Source: Salminus brasiliensis (lineage: Eukaryota > Chordata > Actinopteri > Characiformes > Bryconidae). Taken from it: a stretch of DNA of 64,000 nt. The stretch is taken from NCBI RefSeq assembly GCF_030463535.1, contig NC_132880.1, positions 40,057,842 through 40,121,841 on the forward strand. Direction: 5' to 3'. Below are positions 22,801 to 34,530 of the stretch, one piece after another (the first letter of the stretch is position 1; every line of letters starts with the position of its first letter). The translations under genes were made by a program, and so were the position numbers. The notes beneath the pieces were generated by a model. The model was not told the DNA's origin. It saw nothing but the letters and a program-made list of their open reading frames with translations, and did no database searches.

Positions 22801-25800
22801 TCACAGTCCTTTCTTCATTTCAAACACTTCATACAGGAGTCGAAAAAAAGCATCACTGTTTAAATACCTACACATGGCACTGTATATATATCCAATGTGC
22901 AATCTAGATAATATAAATATGTTTTTTATTACTTAACACGACTGGCATGTCATCGCAGTTGGACTGTGTTTTTTCTTTGCTTCTTGTAAGCATGAAAAGA
23001 TAAAAGTTTCTTAATAACCCAGTCTCCCATTTTCTCACCCAGCAGGACCACCTGAGACTTGACCATGGCCAGAGAGATCACAGACCCATCCCCCTTGGAA
23101 GGCCTAGCAGAAGACATGTATCCCTCACAGTAAAACCAACTAATGATCTGTTAGCACTCTGTGTATTTACAAAAGTCTAACGCTAATCTCAGCCACTGGC
23201 CTGCTTTAGTCAGCTGCACTGAATAAGGCTATAAGCTAATGTGTTTTCTTAAACATAATTACTACACACAATCACACACATAATTACAAGTCACAACTTA
23301 AAATTATATCCTTAATTGCACTTCTTAGACCGACAGCACTCCCTATCTGTCCTTCCACTTGTCTCCTCCCTCAGGCCCCAGCTGGCGGAGGTAACTTATG
23401 AACCACGCCTTCACTATCTTGCTTTGGAATTTCTGTACTTGATTTGACATTTATAAGACCTACTTAGTTTTACTCTTTCTTTGATGTGTATGGAAATATT
23501 TGGATTATTATTTTTTTTCTCTCTCACTCTATGAAAGACAATGGTCCACTAGATCTGTGAATGAAAAAAGCCAGTTAGACCAACTACCAGTGGCAACCCT
23601 GAATAGGTGAGTAGAAATCTGTGTGATCGACTGCACGGCTGAAAGTATGTGGGCAATTTGTGGGTGCAATCAGCCATTGCTAATGGATCCATTCAATCAA
23701 GCAGACAAGGAATCAAGCATAGCTCAGTGTCTTTCAGTGTGGTTTGTAAAATATCTGTCCTGCTAGAGCTGCCAATGTCAACTGTAAGTGCTAGTATCAA
23801 CTAGCATCAACCGCGCCAACCGCAGCTCAGACACAAAGCTCAGCCACAAAGCTCCAGAATTCCAAACTACCTCTCTTGGAAATTTCAGTGTAAGAGCTGT
23901 TTGGGGGGAGCTTATAACATACTTATAACATGCTTCCAACTTATTGGCAACAGTTTGGGAAATATTCTTTTCCTGGGTCAGCTTAACAGTGAACCTATCT
24001 ATAACGTGAGCTCTATAAAGCAATGTTTTGTTAAGTTTGGTGTAGAAGAACTTAGCCCATAGCCCATAGCCCTGACTTCAGTCCCATTTAGCACCCTTGA
24101 GATGAACTGTTATGCAGACTGTGAGCCAGACTTTATCACCCACCATCACGGCACATCACTAATGCACTTGTGGCAACAACCCCAATTCCCATGTTTTTCT
24201 TTTTAATGTGATGTATGCACACATGGATATGTAGTGTATATTCCGTCTTTGTTTATATTGAAGGACTTATTTTTGCAGGACTAACTCGGATTCAGCTCTC
24301 CACACCAGTGTGAAAATTACCAGCAACAGAGATTCAAATCCTGCACAGGTCCTGACCGCTTGCTCCAGAAAGAGTGGTGAGTTTGTCTCTTGTCAGTTTG
24401 TATTTTAACGTAATAATGGCGTGGCTTTAATGGTGCTGAATTCTGCACTGATGTTTTTTCATTATTTTATAACCGAGTCACATCTAAGCAGATTTAGTTT
24501 GACTATTTTTTGTATTTATATATATATATAGTTTTTCTTCAAGGGAACCCATTGTTCCGGCACCCTGTGCCTCTGATTGAGGAGACTGTTCAGGAGGAGG
24601 GGAGGCCTCTTAAATCACAGAAGGTAATGGTTGTCATTATAGAAATCTGCCTAAATTAAAAATAGTTATATACTGTAGCAAATACACAATCAAAAAAGCT
24701 TATTACATTGAGTCCAAGTATTTGGACAGTCACAATTTGTCATTTTGCACCACCACAATGGATTTAAATTCTATACAAGTGTAGACTTTCACATTTAATT
24801 CAAGAGGTTTAAAATACTGCATGAACTACCTCCCTTTTCTCATTAATTGAATAAACTAATGTAATTACAACTATAAGGATGTTCTTCACTCGTGGACATC
24901 ATGGACACCAAATCCTGTGTCTTCACGCTTGAGATGCCTTGCAAAACGTTACTGCAGCCGCCTTCAGTTGTTGCTTGTTATTGAGCCTTTCTGCTTGTTC
25001 AGATGGGTTTAGGTCAGATGACTGCTATTTAAGAACCTTCCATTTATTTGCCTTAAGAAGCTCTTGGGTTGCATTCATGGTATGTTTTGGGTCATTATTC
25101 ATCTGTACTGTGAAACGCCATCCTATTAGTTCTACAGTGTTTGACTGAATCTACATAAAAAGTATAGCTTCATCCTGCAACTTCTATCCATAAGTTATGA
25201 AAAATTGTGTCACTGTCCAAATATTAATAGACCAAACTCTGTATTGTGATTTTTATCTTCCCTCAGATGCCCTCAGTGTTACCTGGGTGTGAAACTCCTG
25301 GAAATGAGTAAGTTCCCTGCTAGTACTATAAATGTAATATACTAAAAATACCCCCTTTAGATTTTACAAAATATACCCTGCTGAAAAATCCATCTTAAGA
25401 GCAGCTGTTGTTGGTAGCTGGTTTTGGATTGTCTAAGCTGGTCTTTAATAGTCAAGGTGGTCATACAGGTGAAAACATACCCTATGCTGGTAGGCTAGCT
25501 GCTGTTAACCAGCTCTTTACCAGCATAGTGTATGTTGGATTTGATTTTGGTCATGCTGGTCGTCTAGCTTGGTCATGCTGATCACCCAGCTTGATCTTGC
25601 TAGTCATGTTGGTCAACCAGCTTGGTGATGCTGGTCAACCAGCTTCGTCATGCTGTTTTTCAGCAGATGTTTACATATAGTAATTCTTATTACTTATTAA
25701 TTATGATGTATGAAATGTCCATATTTTGTAGTCCATAGATAGTGGTGCATATAATAATTTATTATTTTGTCACTGAAGTAATTTCCCTTCTCCGGACCTG

Positions 25801-28800
25801 AGCTGCCCTCTCCTCACTGCACCTTCTCTCAGTACAAGTGGGTCACTCCCAGACCTCTCCATTCTGCGTTTACCTTCTGCAGTATCTGAGGCCATTTACC
25901 CAGAACCTCAGAGCCATGTCACTTTACTCAACAGCCCCATCAGCATGCAACACCTGCCCGGTGCTGCAGCACATTCTTCCGACATGACTGACAGTAAGAC
26001 AACTGAACTTGATATTTTGCACTGGTGTATTGCTTGCTTGATTCATCATACCTCTAATATAAAAGGAGCAACTGCCCTCCAACTGCCTCATGATCGGATA
26101 ATTTAGTTAAGATAAAGAAGTCTAAAAAGTTAACTATGAGAGGAAATACTCACTCTAACACAGACTTAACCTTCACTCCAAACCTACACATAAACCCAAC
26201 TGATGTTCACCAGATGCATCCATTTTTGAACTTGTATAAAAGCAATAAGGAATCATCAAAATTATGTATGACCCCCATTTGTTTTCTCAGATTTATCATC
26301 ATCTCTCCAGACATCCACCAGTAATTCCCTGCTTCAGTCTTCACTAAGCAACCCCAACCTCCAGACGACTCTAAGCAGTCACTCTCTGGTGGAGTGTTTT
26401 AGCTCCACCTCCTTGTCGCTCAGCAACTCCTCCCTGCAGTCATCTCTCAGCAGCCAGTCCCTCCAGTCCTCCCTAAGTAGCTCTTCTCTGAGTAACCAGT
26501 CTGTGAAATCTGCAGCCAGCCATTGCAGCTACAGCAGTGGGATTGGCGGCTCATCCTCCTCTCTGTCTTGCTCGCCACATACATCTGGGCAGGGTATGGT
26601 GCCACGTAGCGCTTCATCATGGAAGAGATCCCAACACAACCCACTAATAGTGCCCAGTGGGGGTGAATCAGTTTGGCAACAACCAAAGCAGCTCTTGCCC
26701 AGTGTGTCCCCAACATTCTGCTCTATAACCCAGGTAAGATTTGACTGTAGCATAACATGGGCTTGATTGATTATTGAAAAAACAAATAGTATAACGTCAG
26801 TGTCACACAAAAAACTTCAAAATAGCAGCTTTACAGGAAGTGGAAATGACTTTCAATGGAAGTCAATGTAAAAGTCAGTTTTTGTGTGACTAGGGTGTTT
26901 ATACTTTAAATTAATAATAAACATTAACATTGTATTGTTTTTATCCAGACAAAAAGGGAAACATTGCAAAATACACTATATGGACGAAAGTATTGGGACA
27001 CCTGCTGATTAATTGAGTTAACTGAGTTTATCCTGTTTTTGTTGGAGTAACTGTCTCTGATGCCCAGAGAATGCATTGCTGTGAGGAGTATTACTGAGGT
27101 CAGGATGTTGAATGATCAAAAGTATTAGATATTGTACCATCATTCCAGAGAAGATCCACTGCTACACAGCTCAATGCTGAGGACTTTTTTATCCCTCTAT
27201 CCCACACCTGGCATTAGGCATGATGCCAGTAGGTTCATTCATTTTATCAGCTCCAGAGAGTCCTATTCTATTGGCAATACTTTACTACAGGGACTAGTCA
27301 AACTGTGTTTGTGTGCATTTGCACATCTGTGTCAGCAATGGGTGCAAGTAGCAGAATGCATGCGTTAAAAAGGGTGTCCACAAACATTTGGAGATATAGT
27401 GTATTATCTAGAGACCTTACACCTATATCAATCAAATTTGTGTCCTGTACTTAATGTCTTAAACACATCTTCTGTGGTTGGTATATTTGTATAGGGGGTA
27501 CCTCTTGATACCACCAAAGTGTTACAAGAGGCCAAACCATCAACGTACCACCATAGTCATCTTCAACCAGCAAGCCATCCAACGATGCATCAGTCTTTAC
27601 AGCACTGTCAGCCAGAAGTATGGGATCAGTCCAGACAGAATGCAAGAAAACAGTGCCAACACCAAGTCCTGCAGCAGTCTCAACCTAAGTCCCAGCCACA
27701 ATATACTCAGCATTCACACAGTAAGGCACAGCCACGCCTTCTGAATCCACATAACTACATCTCCCAACAGCAGCTACACGAACAAAAACAAAACTTACAA
27801 CATCGCCAATATCAGCAGGCTCAGTATCAACAAACGCTGCACCAACAGTGTCAACATGCGCAGCAGTACTTACACCAACAGTCACAACAATACCCCGTAC
27901 AGCACACACACCCTCCGCAGTACCAGCAGCAATATCAAGAACTTAACCAGTGTTGGACTCCACAGCAGATTCTGCATCATAACCAGTCTCTGCAGCAGTA
28001 TCAATACCAAGGCCAGCCTGAAGGTCCACCAAGAACCTTCCCAGAACAGCAGCTGGTTCCTCCAGCCACTGAGATGGCTTCTCAGAATGAAGACCACCAA
28101 CATAACTTGCCAAACATTGGAGCACAGGCATCTCTTGGGGCATGCATGCATATAAAGGAACTTCCATCAAAGGGGCTGCAGTCCAAGATGCCTGTGCATG
28201 ATCCTCGAAGAGAGAGAACAACACTCTACCATAAAGGAAACCATTCTCAGAGAGACAACCTTCTGCCTAGTGAAATGGCTTCAGCAAGTTCCCTGGATAA
28301 GGAATTTGAGCTTCACAATGTGAGTGGTGTTTTTTTCTTTATTGCAAGTCTAATGACATCTTTGGAAAAGCCTGAAACTGAAGCCAAACTAAAAAATCAC
28401 TTAAATCAAATGTACACATGGCTGAATCCGCCCCCCCTTAACTTTTGTGACTCCATATAAAGTTACACTAACAGCTGTGGGGGTCACTCCTAATTAAGGG
28501 CGAGGGAATTCATATGGGAACTCCAGTGGAAGGAGAAAGCTGCCATCACCGTGGCTACAGACTGGCAGTTTGCTCGGTTGGCTATGTTGTTTTCATGTAC
28601 TGCATTGGCATTTCACCACTTACAAAAGGCAAGAATACAAATGCCCAAAAGAAGAACGCTTCTACAACCTCATACAAACCATAGATTGACATTTAATTTT
28701 ATGAAATTTATGCTTGTGCCTCAAAGCTTTATGTACATTATCAAAATAAAAATTTAATTACACAAGAAGGTGAAACTACTTGTTTGGAAGATTTCCAGTG

Positions 28801-29634
28801 CATTCCCACACCCCACTAATTACTTTGGTCCTCAATATGGCAAACCCTCTACCTGAACATGTAAACAGAGACGGAGGGGATATGTTGAGTAATTAGGCAC
28901 TGGATTGGTTTGTTAAGCTGCACTTTATTTTACAGGAATCCTATGTTGGCCTTCACCTGACACCCAGCCAAGCAGAAGCTCTCTCACAGAAGGTAGACTT
29001 TACCAATCTTCTGTATATCCAGAGCTTTATGTCCAGCTTTTGCCAGTCATGTATTTGATTATGCGGTCTGATTTGAACCCTGTCTATCTTGTCTGTTGCA
29101 TAGCTTGGACAGCTCCACAAAGTGCCTGCCGATGTCACCAAAATGTTTGACTCCAAGTGCCAGGATGTAGAGGAGAAAATGTTGCCTGTTGTTGAGCACC
29201 ATGGGCACCCACAAAACCAAAGTCTTAGCAAGGAAGGGCTAAATAGTCATTCCAGTACCAACATTGCAGGTGAGGCATAACTTTGAAATGACAGCACTTC
29301 TAGTCATAAATTCCAAGAGTCATGGAACCTCTTTTGTCAAGTGCTTATAGAGCAGGTTCTTTGTTCCGGTCCTGGAAGGCCTGCACCATTTGGTGATGAG
29401 GGAAGTCACTAAAATGAGCTGGACCTGTCCCTTCAAGACTTGAACTGAAGAATCCTGATTTAGAGTCTCATACTTCTCTGTTGCACTTTACCGAGCACTT
29501 GTCAATTCCCAAGCCTAAATGAATATTTTTATACTGTTTTTACAGTGTCATTTCCCTGGCTGGATGATGAGCTAACCGAGCTGACAGACTCCATCCCGGA
29601 GTTTGACCTGGAGCCTTTTGCCCTGGAAGACTGA
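19873..29634 (+). CDS. crtc2: CREB-regulated transcription coactivator, CRTC2-like, 14 exons
   Basis: The exons are 19873-20049, 22243-22344, 23043-23129, 23329-23390, 23538-23606, 24279-24376, 24544-24623, 25267-25307, 25779-25993, 26291-26733, 27495-28319, 28936-28992, 29104-29269 and 29546-29634. All phases agree, giving 836 residues (human CRTC2 is about 693). The start at 19873 has the better Kozak context; an in-frame ATG lies at 19864. The N-terminal CREB-binding part has [20 protein letters not shown]. Next come [12 protein letters not shown] and the SIK/AMPK site [13 protein letters not shown] (Ser169, equivalent to human Ser171). [17 protein letters not shown] and [12 protein letters not shown] follow. 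EVMMD-STR, the SWRR exon and GVPLDT favour CRTC2 over CRTC1 and CRTC3. Exon 11 (residues 459-733) is rich in Q and H. The end (LEPFALED) lacks the usual LNMLSD and FRSDRL motifs. The family moves to the nucleus on dephosphorylation and coactivates CREB. Confidence 0.92.
20582..20740. repeat. Dispersed repeat, LINE 3'-region-like
   Basis: TTTATTTGTATAGTGCTTCT, then ACAACTGTTGTTGTCACAAA, then GTTAGTAAAAGACAGAAAAA and CCCCCAGTGAGCAAGCC. The same order occurs at 32503-32765, and parts at 34855 and 42828. It lies in crtc2 intron 1. Confidence 0.65.
21015..21543. mobile_element. Internally deleted Tc1-like transposon with both ends
   Basis: The left end TACTGATCAGCCGAAACAAT continues AAAACCAC. The right end GTGGTTTTAATGATATGGCT continues GATTGGTGTA. 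These are inverted repeats of the fish element whose ends read CACTGATCAGCCATAACATT. Remnants of the minus-strand transposase region remain at both sides, including a GGAGGCCCCACCTCCCAGTT block. The middle is missing, leaving 529 bp. It lies in crtc2 intron 1. Confidence 0.75.
24704..25243. mobile_element. Degenerate Tc1-like element
   Basis: The ends TACATTGAGTCCAAGTATTT and TAATAGACCAAACTCTGTA bracket about 540 bp. GGACAGT near the left and ACTGTCC near the right support inverted ends. The interior has transposase-like remnants in the reverse direction but no open frame. It lies in crtc2 intron 7. Confidence 0.5.
25455..25675. repeat. Degenerate CCAGC/TGGTCA repeat array
   Basis: Words such as TGGTCATGCTGGTC, GGTCAACCAGCTTGGTGATG and TGGTCAACCAGCTTCGTCAT repeat with about 20-30 bp spacing and partly inverted order. 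A related scrap lies at 32460-32500. It lies in crtc2 intron 8. Confidence 0.6.
26972..27403. mobile_element. Family A TIR element, near complete, reverse orientation
   Basis: The left end is CACTATATGGACGAAAGTAT and TGGGACACCTGC. The right end is GGTGTCCACAAACATTTGGA and GATATAGTGTA. This is one of the best-preserved terminal repeat pairs of the family. It lies in crtc2 intron 10. Confidence 0.85.
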
Positions 29635-29724
29635 TTGACCTGAAGACAGAACCTGCAGTTTAGGATAGAAGCTATTAACAGATATAACTGGGTTATGCCA
29701 CACATGTTTAGAAAAAAGTGACGG

Positions 29725-29945
29725 CTCTCAGTGGCTCAGGGGTCTATAGCGCTGCCACTATGGCATGGGGGTTGCGAGTTCGAATCCTGAGCCATGCCGC
29801 TTTGCCATCAGCGGCCAGAGTCCGAGAGAACACAATTGGCCATGCTCTCTTCCCTCGTCACTGTAATGCTATGTTGGCCAGCACAGGCGTCTGTTAGCTA
29901 GTGTTCGCTGCCCGGCAATGACACAATGGCGGCAGCTCGAAAAGA
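29725..29945 (+). mobile_element. tRNA-derived SINE, second type, in crtc2 3'UTR
   Basis: The A box is TGGCTCAGGGGTCTATAGCG and the B box is GAGTTCGAATCCTGAGCC, correctly ordered about 40 bp apart. A tRNA-unrelated body follows (GCCAGAGTCCGAGAG...GCTGCCCGGCAATG). It begins about 90 bp after the crtc2 stop codon, so it would be part of the mature message. Confidence 0.7.
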
Positions 29946-30747
29946 GGTGGCAATAGATCATGGTCTTCAATGTAACTTTAGTAAATATTTAGAATGTTTA
30001 TATATAGATATAGTATATGAAGTAGACCCAGGTGGTCTTTATGAATAGCTTAGCTTGCAATAGACATACATATACAGATTTATGTATAATATAAATGAAA
30101 GTATAATGATGTTGGTGTCTATTTTAAAATATTATTTATTTTTTATGCAAAAATGTCATATATAGCAATGTGCTTATAATCTCCCTTATAATTGTAAATT
30201 CAAGAACTCATAGTAGAATATAAGTGCAAATCTCCAGTTCATAGCAAGCGAGCATGCAGAAACATACTGATATCATAAAAGTGCTGTTCTTGTTTTTTGG
30301 GGGAGTTGTTTTCATGACATTGTGCAAGAAGAAACCCTCTCGTCATAACCAAGAATATGACAAGCTAAAAAAAACAAAACACGTCATTAAGTACAGAAAG
30401 AAGCCAAGCGGCTACTGAAACCGTTTGCTGCAAATGCTGTAGCATCCAATGTTAGTGACTCACTGCCCTACTTATTGCTTGCTTGAAGTATTTATGGCCA
30501 AGCATCAAATTATGCACTCCTTATAGTTAACGTGCCATCTAAATTTGAAGTACACTGTTTTGAAGTATGAACACCAGTGTGTAGGGAATCTACACACGGT
30601 CTCACCAGTAGAAATGGACTTTATGAAAGAAGGCCTTAACATTGCACTTCAGACTGTAGTCATGTCATGTTCTGTTACAGAAATGAAATTAAATAGGTTA
30701 CACTTCTTTACTTCTACAGATATAGCATTTAATTTCTTTATATGAAT

Positions 30748-30753
30748 AATAAA
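30748..30753 (+). terminator. Probable crtc2 poly(A) signal
   Basis: AATAAA in TATGAATAATAAATTCAATT, 1.1 kb after the stop codon, followed by a T/G-rich stretch. It is the first good signal downstream of the gene. The 3'UTR between holds the SINE above and AT-rich sequence. Confidence 0.55.
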
Positions 30754-31296
30754 TTCAATTCCATTTGGTTCTAACCGTTTACCTCATTTTTCACCTTATT
30801 TTTCACTGTATAAAATCTTTGAATTAATGTCAAATTAAAAGTACAAATTAAACTGACATAAATTACAGCAGATTGTAAATATAAGAATATTGAATTTTGG
30901 GAGAATTTAGGGAAATGTGGGAGCCATTTGACCAAATAAACTGAAATCTTTCCCTCATCCAGTTGCTCATTCACACATGCACTACACTCCCTTCTCTCAG
31001 TGATCTGAACCAATACTCCCTGCAGGTTTAAGTTATTTCTGCTGGCTGTTCAGATCTGAGTGTTTAATGAGAGTTTAATGCTCCCCTGAAAGTTTCTTTT
31101 TTTTTACATTAGTCTCTATCAAACTTGTGTAGAGTGTCGTCTTCTGGACGTCCTACCTTAGACCCTCTCACCTCAGCTGATTGTGTTTGTGCCCAGCCTC
31201 AACATGTGTTCAGCTTGCCCTTAAGATCTCAGGTTTTATCAACCTCAGCCTCAAAGGCAAAGAAAACGGCCAATTCACCGTCAAATTAAATGTTTT

Positions 31297-31427
31297 ATTA
31301 CGTAATGTACTGCGAATTGTTTCATTGTGACGTCAGCTGTAAGCGTGGCTTTTACTGTGACGTGACAAAGGAAACGCGTAAAGAGCCACACATGTTCTTA
31401 ATATGCAAAAGGAGCCTTTTTATATAG
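31297..31427 (+). promoter_or_regulatory. Orphan promoter-like module: bZIP palindrome, two CREs, TATA box
   Basis: The parts in order are ATTACGTAAT at 31297-31306 (perfect bZIP palindrome, NFIL3/DBP/C/EBP type), TGACGTCA at 31328-31335 (consensus CRE), TGACGTGA at 31358-31365 (near-CRE) and TATATAG at 31421-31427. The CREs are 30 bp apart, about three helical turns. A start site would fall near 31450, and GCA/GTGAGT at 31635 could be a first-exon donor. No known gene begins here; igdcc3 starts 5.4 kb downstream. Confidence 0.5.
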
Positions 31428-32502
31428 TGGGTTTGAGGAATTGGTACATCCGCAGACAAATCCAAACATTACAGACTGAGCTTGAGTTTATTTTTTTACC
31501 GGACTGTATTTAATTAGCTAGATTACCGTTACCCTATATGTCTTCAGATGTTCCTAAACAACAAATAAGATAGTGCGCACTGAGACACTGCACTGAGCAA
31601 ATCGGAAACAAGGTCGAGGTCACGTCGCCTACGCAGTGAGTGATACAGAAACTAACCGCGCTGGTTTAAGTAAAGATGTCTGAAGGTTTTCATTTTGAAT
31701 TATTATGTACTTAACTCCATGTTAAGTATGAGATCTGCTAGTTTACAGCCTACTCAGTCTAATCAGCCTAGGGCAGTTTCTGTAAATAGAGATGTCAATA
31801 TCAGTTTTCCAGAAATCCTCTGCAGCTCCACATGTTCAGTGTTGTTCAGAGTTCTGACTGCTGTACCTGAAAGTGTTGCTTTTGGCTTCTGTGGCTACTG
31901 TTAAAGAGGGCGGAATGCCTTGTGGCGCCACCCAGTGGTCAAACGTAAACACATTTAATAGGAACGTTTTAGGCCTGCGAAAATGTCAACGGTCAGAGAT
32001 TAGACCCAAGGGCACTGCCAGAGATTTTGCGCTCTATGAAAAGATATCACTCTGGACCCACCACGCCAATGGTCATATTTTACATTTTGAATACAACTAT
32101 AATGTTAAAGGTATTGAAAGAAAACAGTTTTACATTAAAACAAAAATAAAATAAAATATTCCATACAATCGTATATTATTATTATATATTACAATTGTAT
32201 TATAATAAAAAGTTTGATATTAAAATAAAAATAAATAAAACATTATCAGGGCACCTGTCAGGCACAAGCCTTCAAAATCATCCTAACTTTTCCAGAGCCC
32301 TTTCTATATGGCATCCCTGATTACATAGCTAGCATTGTTGAGTTTGAGCAAACTGGTCATAACCTATAATGGGCTAGATCCATGCAAACTTGAGCGCATC
32401 CAGTACTGCTTCAAAAGGAAAGATGCCTAATAAAACGCTGGACAGGGTAAAACATACTCTATGATGATCAACTGGTTAAGCTGGTCAACCAGCTCTGTCA
32501 AG

Positions 32503-32765
32503 GTAGTCAAGTCAAATCAAGCCAAATTTATTTGTATAGTGCTTTTTACAACTGTTGTCACAAAGCAGCTTTACATAATCAGTAATTAGTAAAAGACAGA
32601 AAAAAGAAAAAAGAAATAACATAAGAAGACATGAAATCTAAGACCCCCAGTGAGCAAGCGAATGACGAAAGTAGCAAGGAAAAACTCCCTCAGAGCTGGA
32701 GGAAGAAACCTTGAGAGGAACCTCAGACTCACAAGGGGGACCCGACCCATCCTCCTCTGATCAGA
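32503..32765. repeat. Dispersed repeat, LINE 3'-region-like, longest copy
   Basis: Same family as 20582-20740. It extends through GGAAAAACTCCCTCAGAGCT and GAGGAAGAAACCTTGAGAGG, typical of this fish repeat. Confidence 0.7.
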
Positions 32766-33135
32766 ACTATTTAAACATTATTGACAAAAGTTACCAAACC
32801 ATCTAAACTGTTGAATATAAAAAATCATGGTGTAGTAGAATTTAATATAGTCATGGCAGTGATGGTCAGAGTAATGAGAGTAATGAAAGTTAATAGTGGT
32901 GATATTAATAGTGGCAGCTGGTCGATCAAGCTGGTTGAACCATTAAATGCAAACAGTTATGGATATGTAACATCTTGTGGGCGGTTGACTTTACAATTAT
33001 AACCAAATCACACCCCCACTGTTACACCGAGATTTGATTCTGACTTTAGAGAGACAGACAGGAGTTTCCAAATCACAGCAATTTATTCAGTAATCAAGAA
33101 AAATCTAACTGCCGTATTCATCTTATTCTGATTAT

Positions 33136-33275
33136 CAAATCAAATCAAATTTTATTTGTCACATACATAGTCATACACAGTATAACTTGCAGTGAAATGC
33201 TTTTTTGACAGTCTGCCTACATCAAGCTATACAATAAAAATCTACATTTAAACTTAACTAAACCTTAACTTAATG
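33136..33275 (-). repeat. LINE-like 3'-end repeat, minus copy
   Basis: Reverse complement of 9722-9865, from CAAATCAAATTTTATTTGTC to TAACTAAACCTTAACTTAAT. Confidence 0.7.
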
Positions 33276-33437
33276 AAGCGTATGTGTATGTGTATGGCTA
33301 CCAAATCAGTTCATGATCCACTAACGAGTAAAGAAAAGAACTATGTCTCCAGTGGCAGTAACTTTCACTGGGAAAGGAACCTGGGGAAGAGAAGAAAAAG
33401 GAAGTATCCCATAGACACAAAGCATGTGTTCCAGCAA

Positions 33438-33482
33438 ACTTGTGGTGTCCCACCAGGTCCAATTTTAGGGCCTACGAAACTG
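33438..33482 (+). pseudogene. Reverse-transcriptase relic of a non-LTR retrotransposon
   Basis: TCGVPPGPILGPTKL matches the GVPQGS-LGP block of LINE reverse transcriptases. It sits in a 127-codon frame (33273-33656) that has no other recognisable motif. Confidence 0.5.
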
Positions 33483-33780
33483 CTCAGATACAGTTATATG
33501 ACGTTCTATTCTCAATTTCTGGTCTGTGTAATTTGCCATGCTTCTTTTTATATACTGTTCATACTCTGTGTTCTTTCAGCTGACCTTTCACTCTCTCCCA
33601 GCACTCCCAGAACGTCTCAGATGTACAGTCACTGTTTTCCCAGAACACTTTTTTGAAATTATAATAAATGTCTGATTTAGAATGGTTGTGTTCTGGAAAA
33701 AATACACTTTAATTCTTGAACCTTTGTGGTAAGAAGGAATGACAATACAGTTGACTTTGGCCTTGACAGCAACCTTTTTT

Positions 33781-34295
33781 GACTATATGTTCAAATGTTT
33801 GTGGACACCCCTTCTAGTGAGTGCATTCACTTATTGCAAGGTGCACCCATTGCTTACACAGATGTGCACACATACACACACAGCTTGTCTAGTCCCTGAA
33901 GAGAAGTGTTGTCAATAGATTAGGACTTTCTGAAGCCAGATAAACATGAACCTATTGGCACCATGCCAAGAGTGGGCTGGAGGGGTGTAATGCCCCTCTC
34001 TTATCTGTGGAGCAGTGAAACTGTGTTCTCTGGAACGATGCTGCTCAATCCAATCTGTTTGGGATGAGTTGGCTAATTTAGAATGAGGTGTGGTAGTGAT
34101 CATCCAACATCCTGACCTTACTAACACTCTTGTTGCTGAATGCGATCAAATCCTCACAGCAATGCTTCAAACTTTAGTAGAAACATTTCCTGGACAGTAG
34201 AAGCAGTTACTCTAACAAAAGCAGGATAAACCCTTGATTTTGGAAGAAACAATAAATGACCAGGTGTCCCAATACTTTTACAATACAAATATACA
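33781..34295. mobile_element. Family A TIR element, near full length
   Basis: Left end GACTATATGTTCAAATGTTT, then GTGGACACCCC. Right end CAGGTGTCCCAATACTTTTA. The interior matches the other copies. Confidence 0.8.
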
Positions 34296-34530
34296 TATTG
34301 TATATTTGTAAAGTATACTGTACATTAGAAAGATAGGCATCAATAAATCAGCTGATAAAAAGCAAATCAAAAACAAAGCCACTGATGCTATAAAATGTGA
34401 TTGCCTTTCTAATACACAGACACTTCACACGTCACAAAATAGTACAACCTAGCCCAAACCTGAAGAAGCATTCAAAACACACAGTAATAAACAAGAAACT
34501 CAGGACCAGCATATTTTTTTATCGTAGTTA

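Noticed and set aside
27685-28224. Several minus-strand and shifted frames over crtc2 exon 11
   Set aside because: They arise because the CAR/CAY-rich coding exon lacks stops in other frames.
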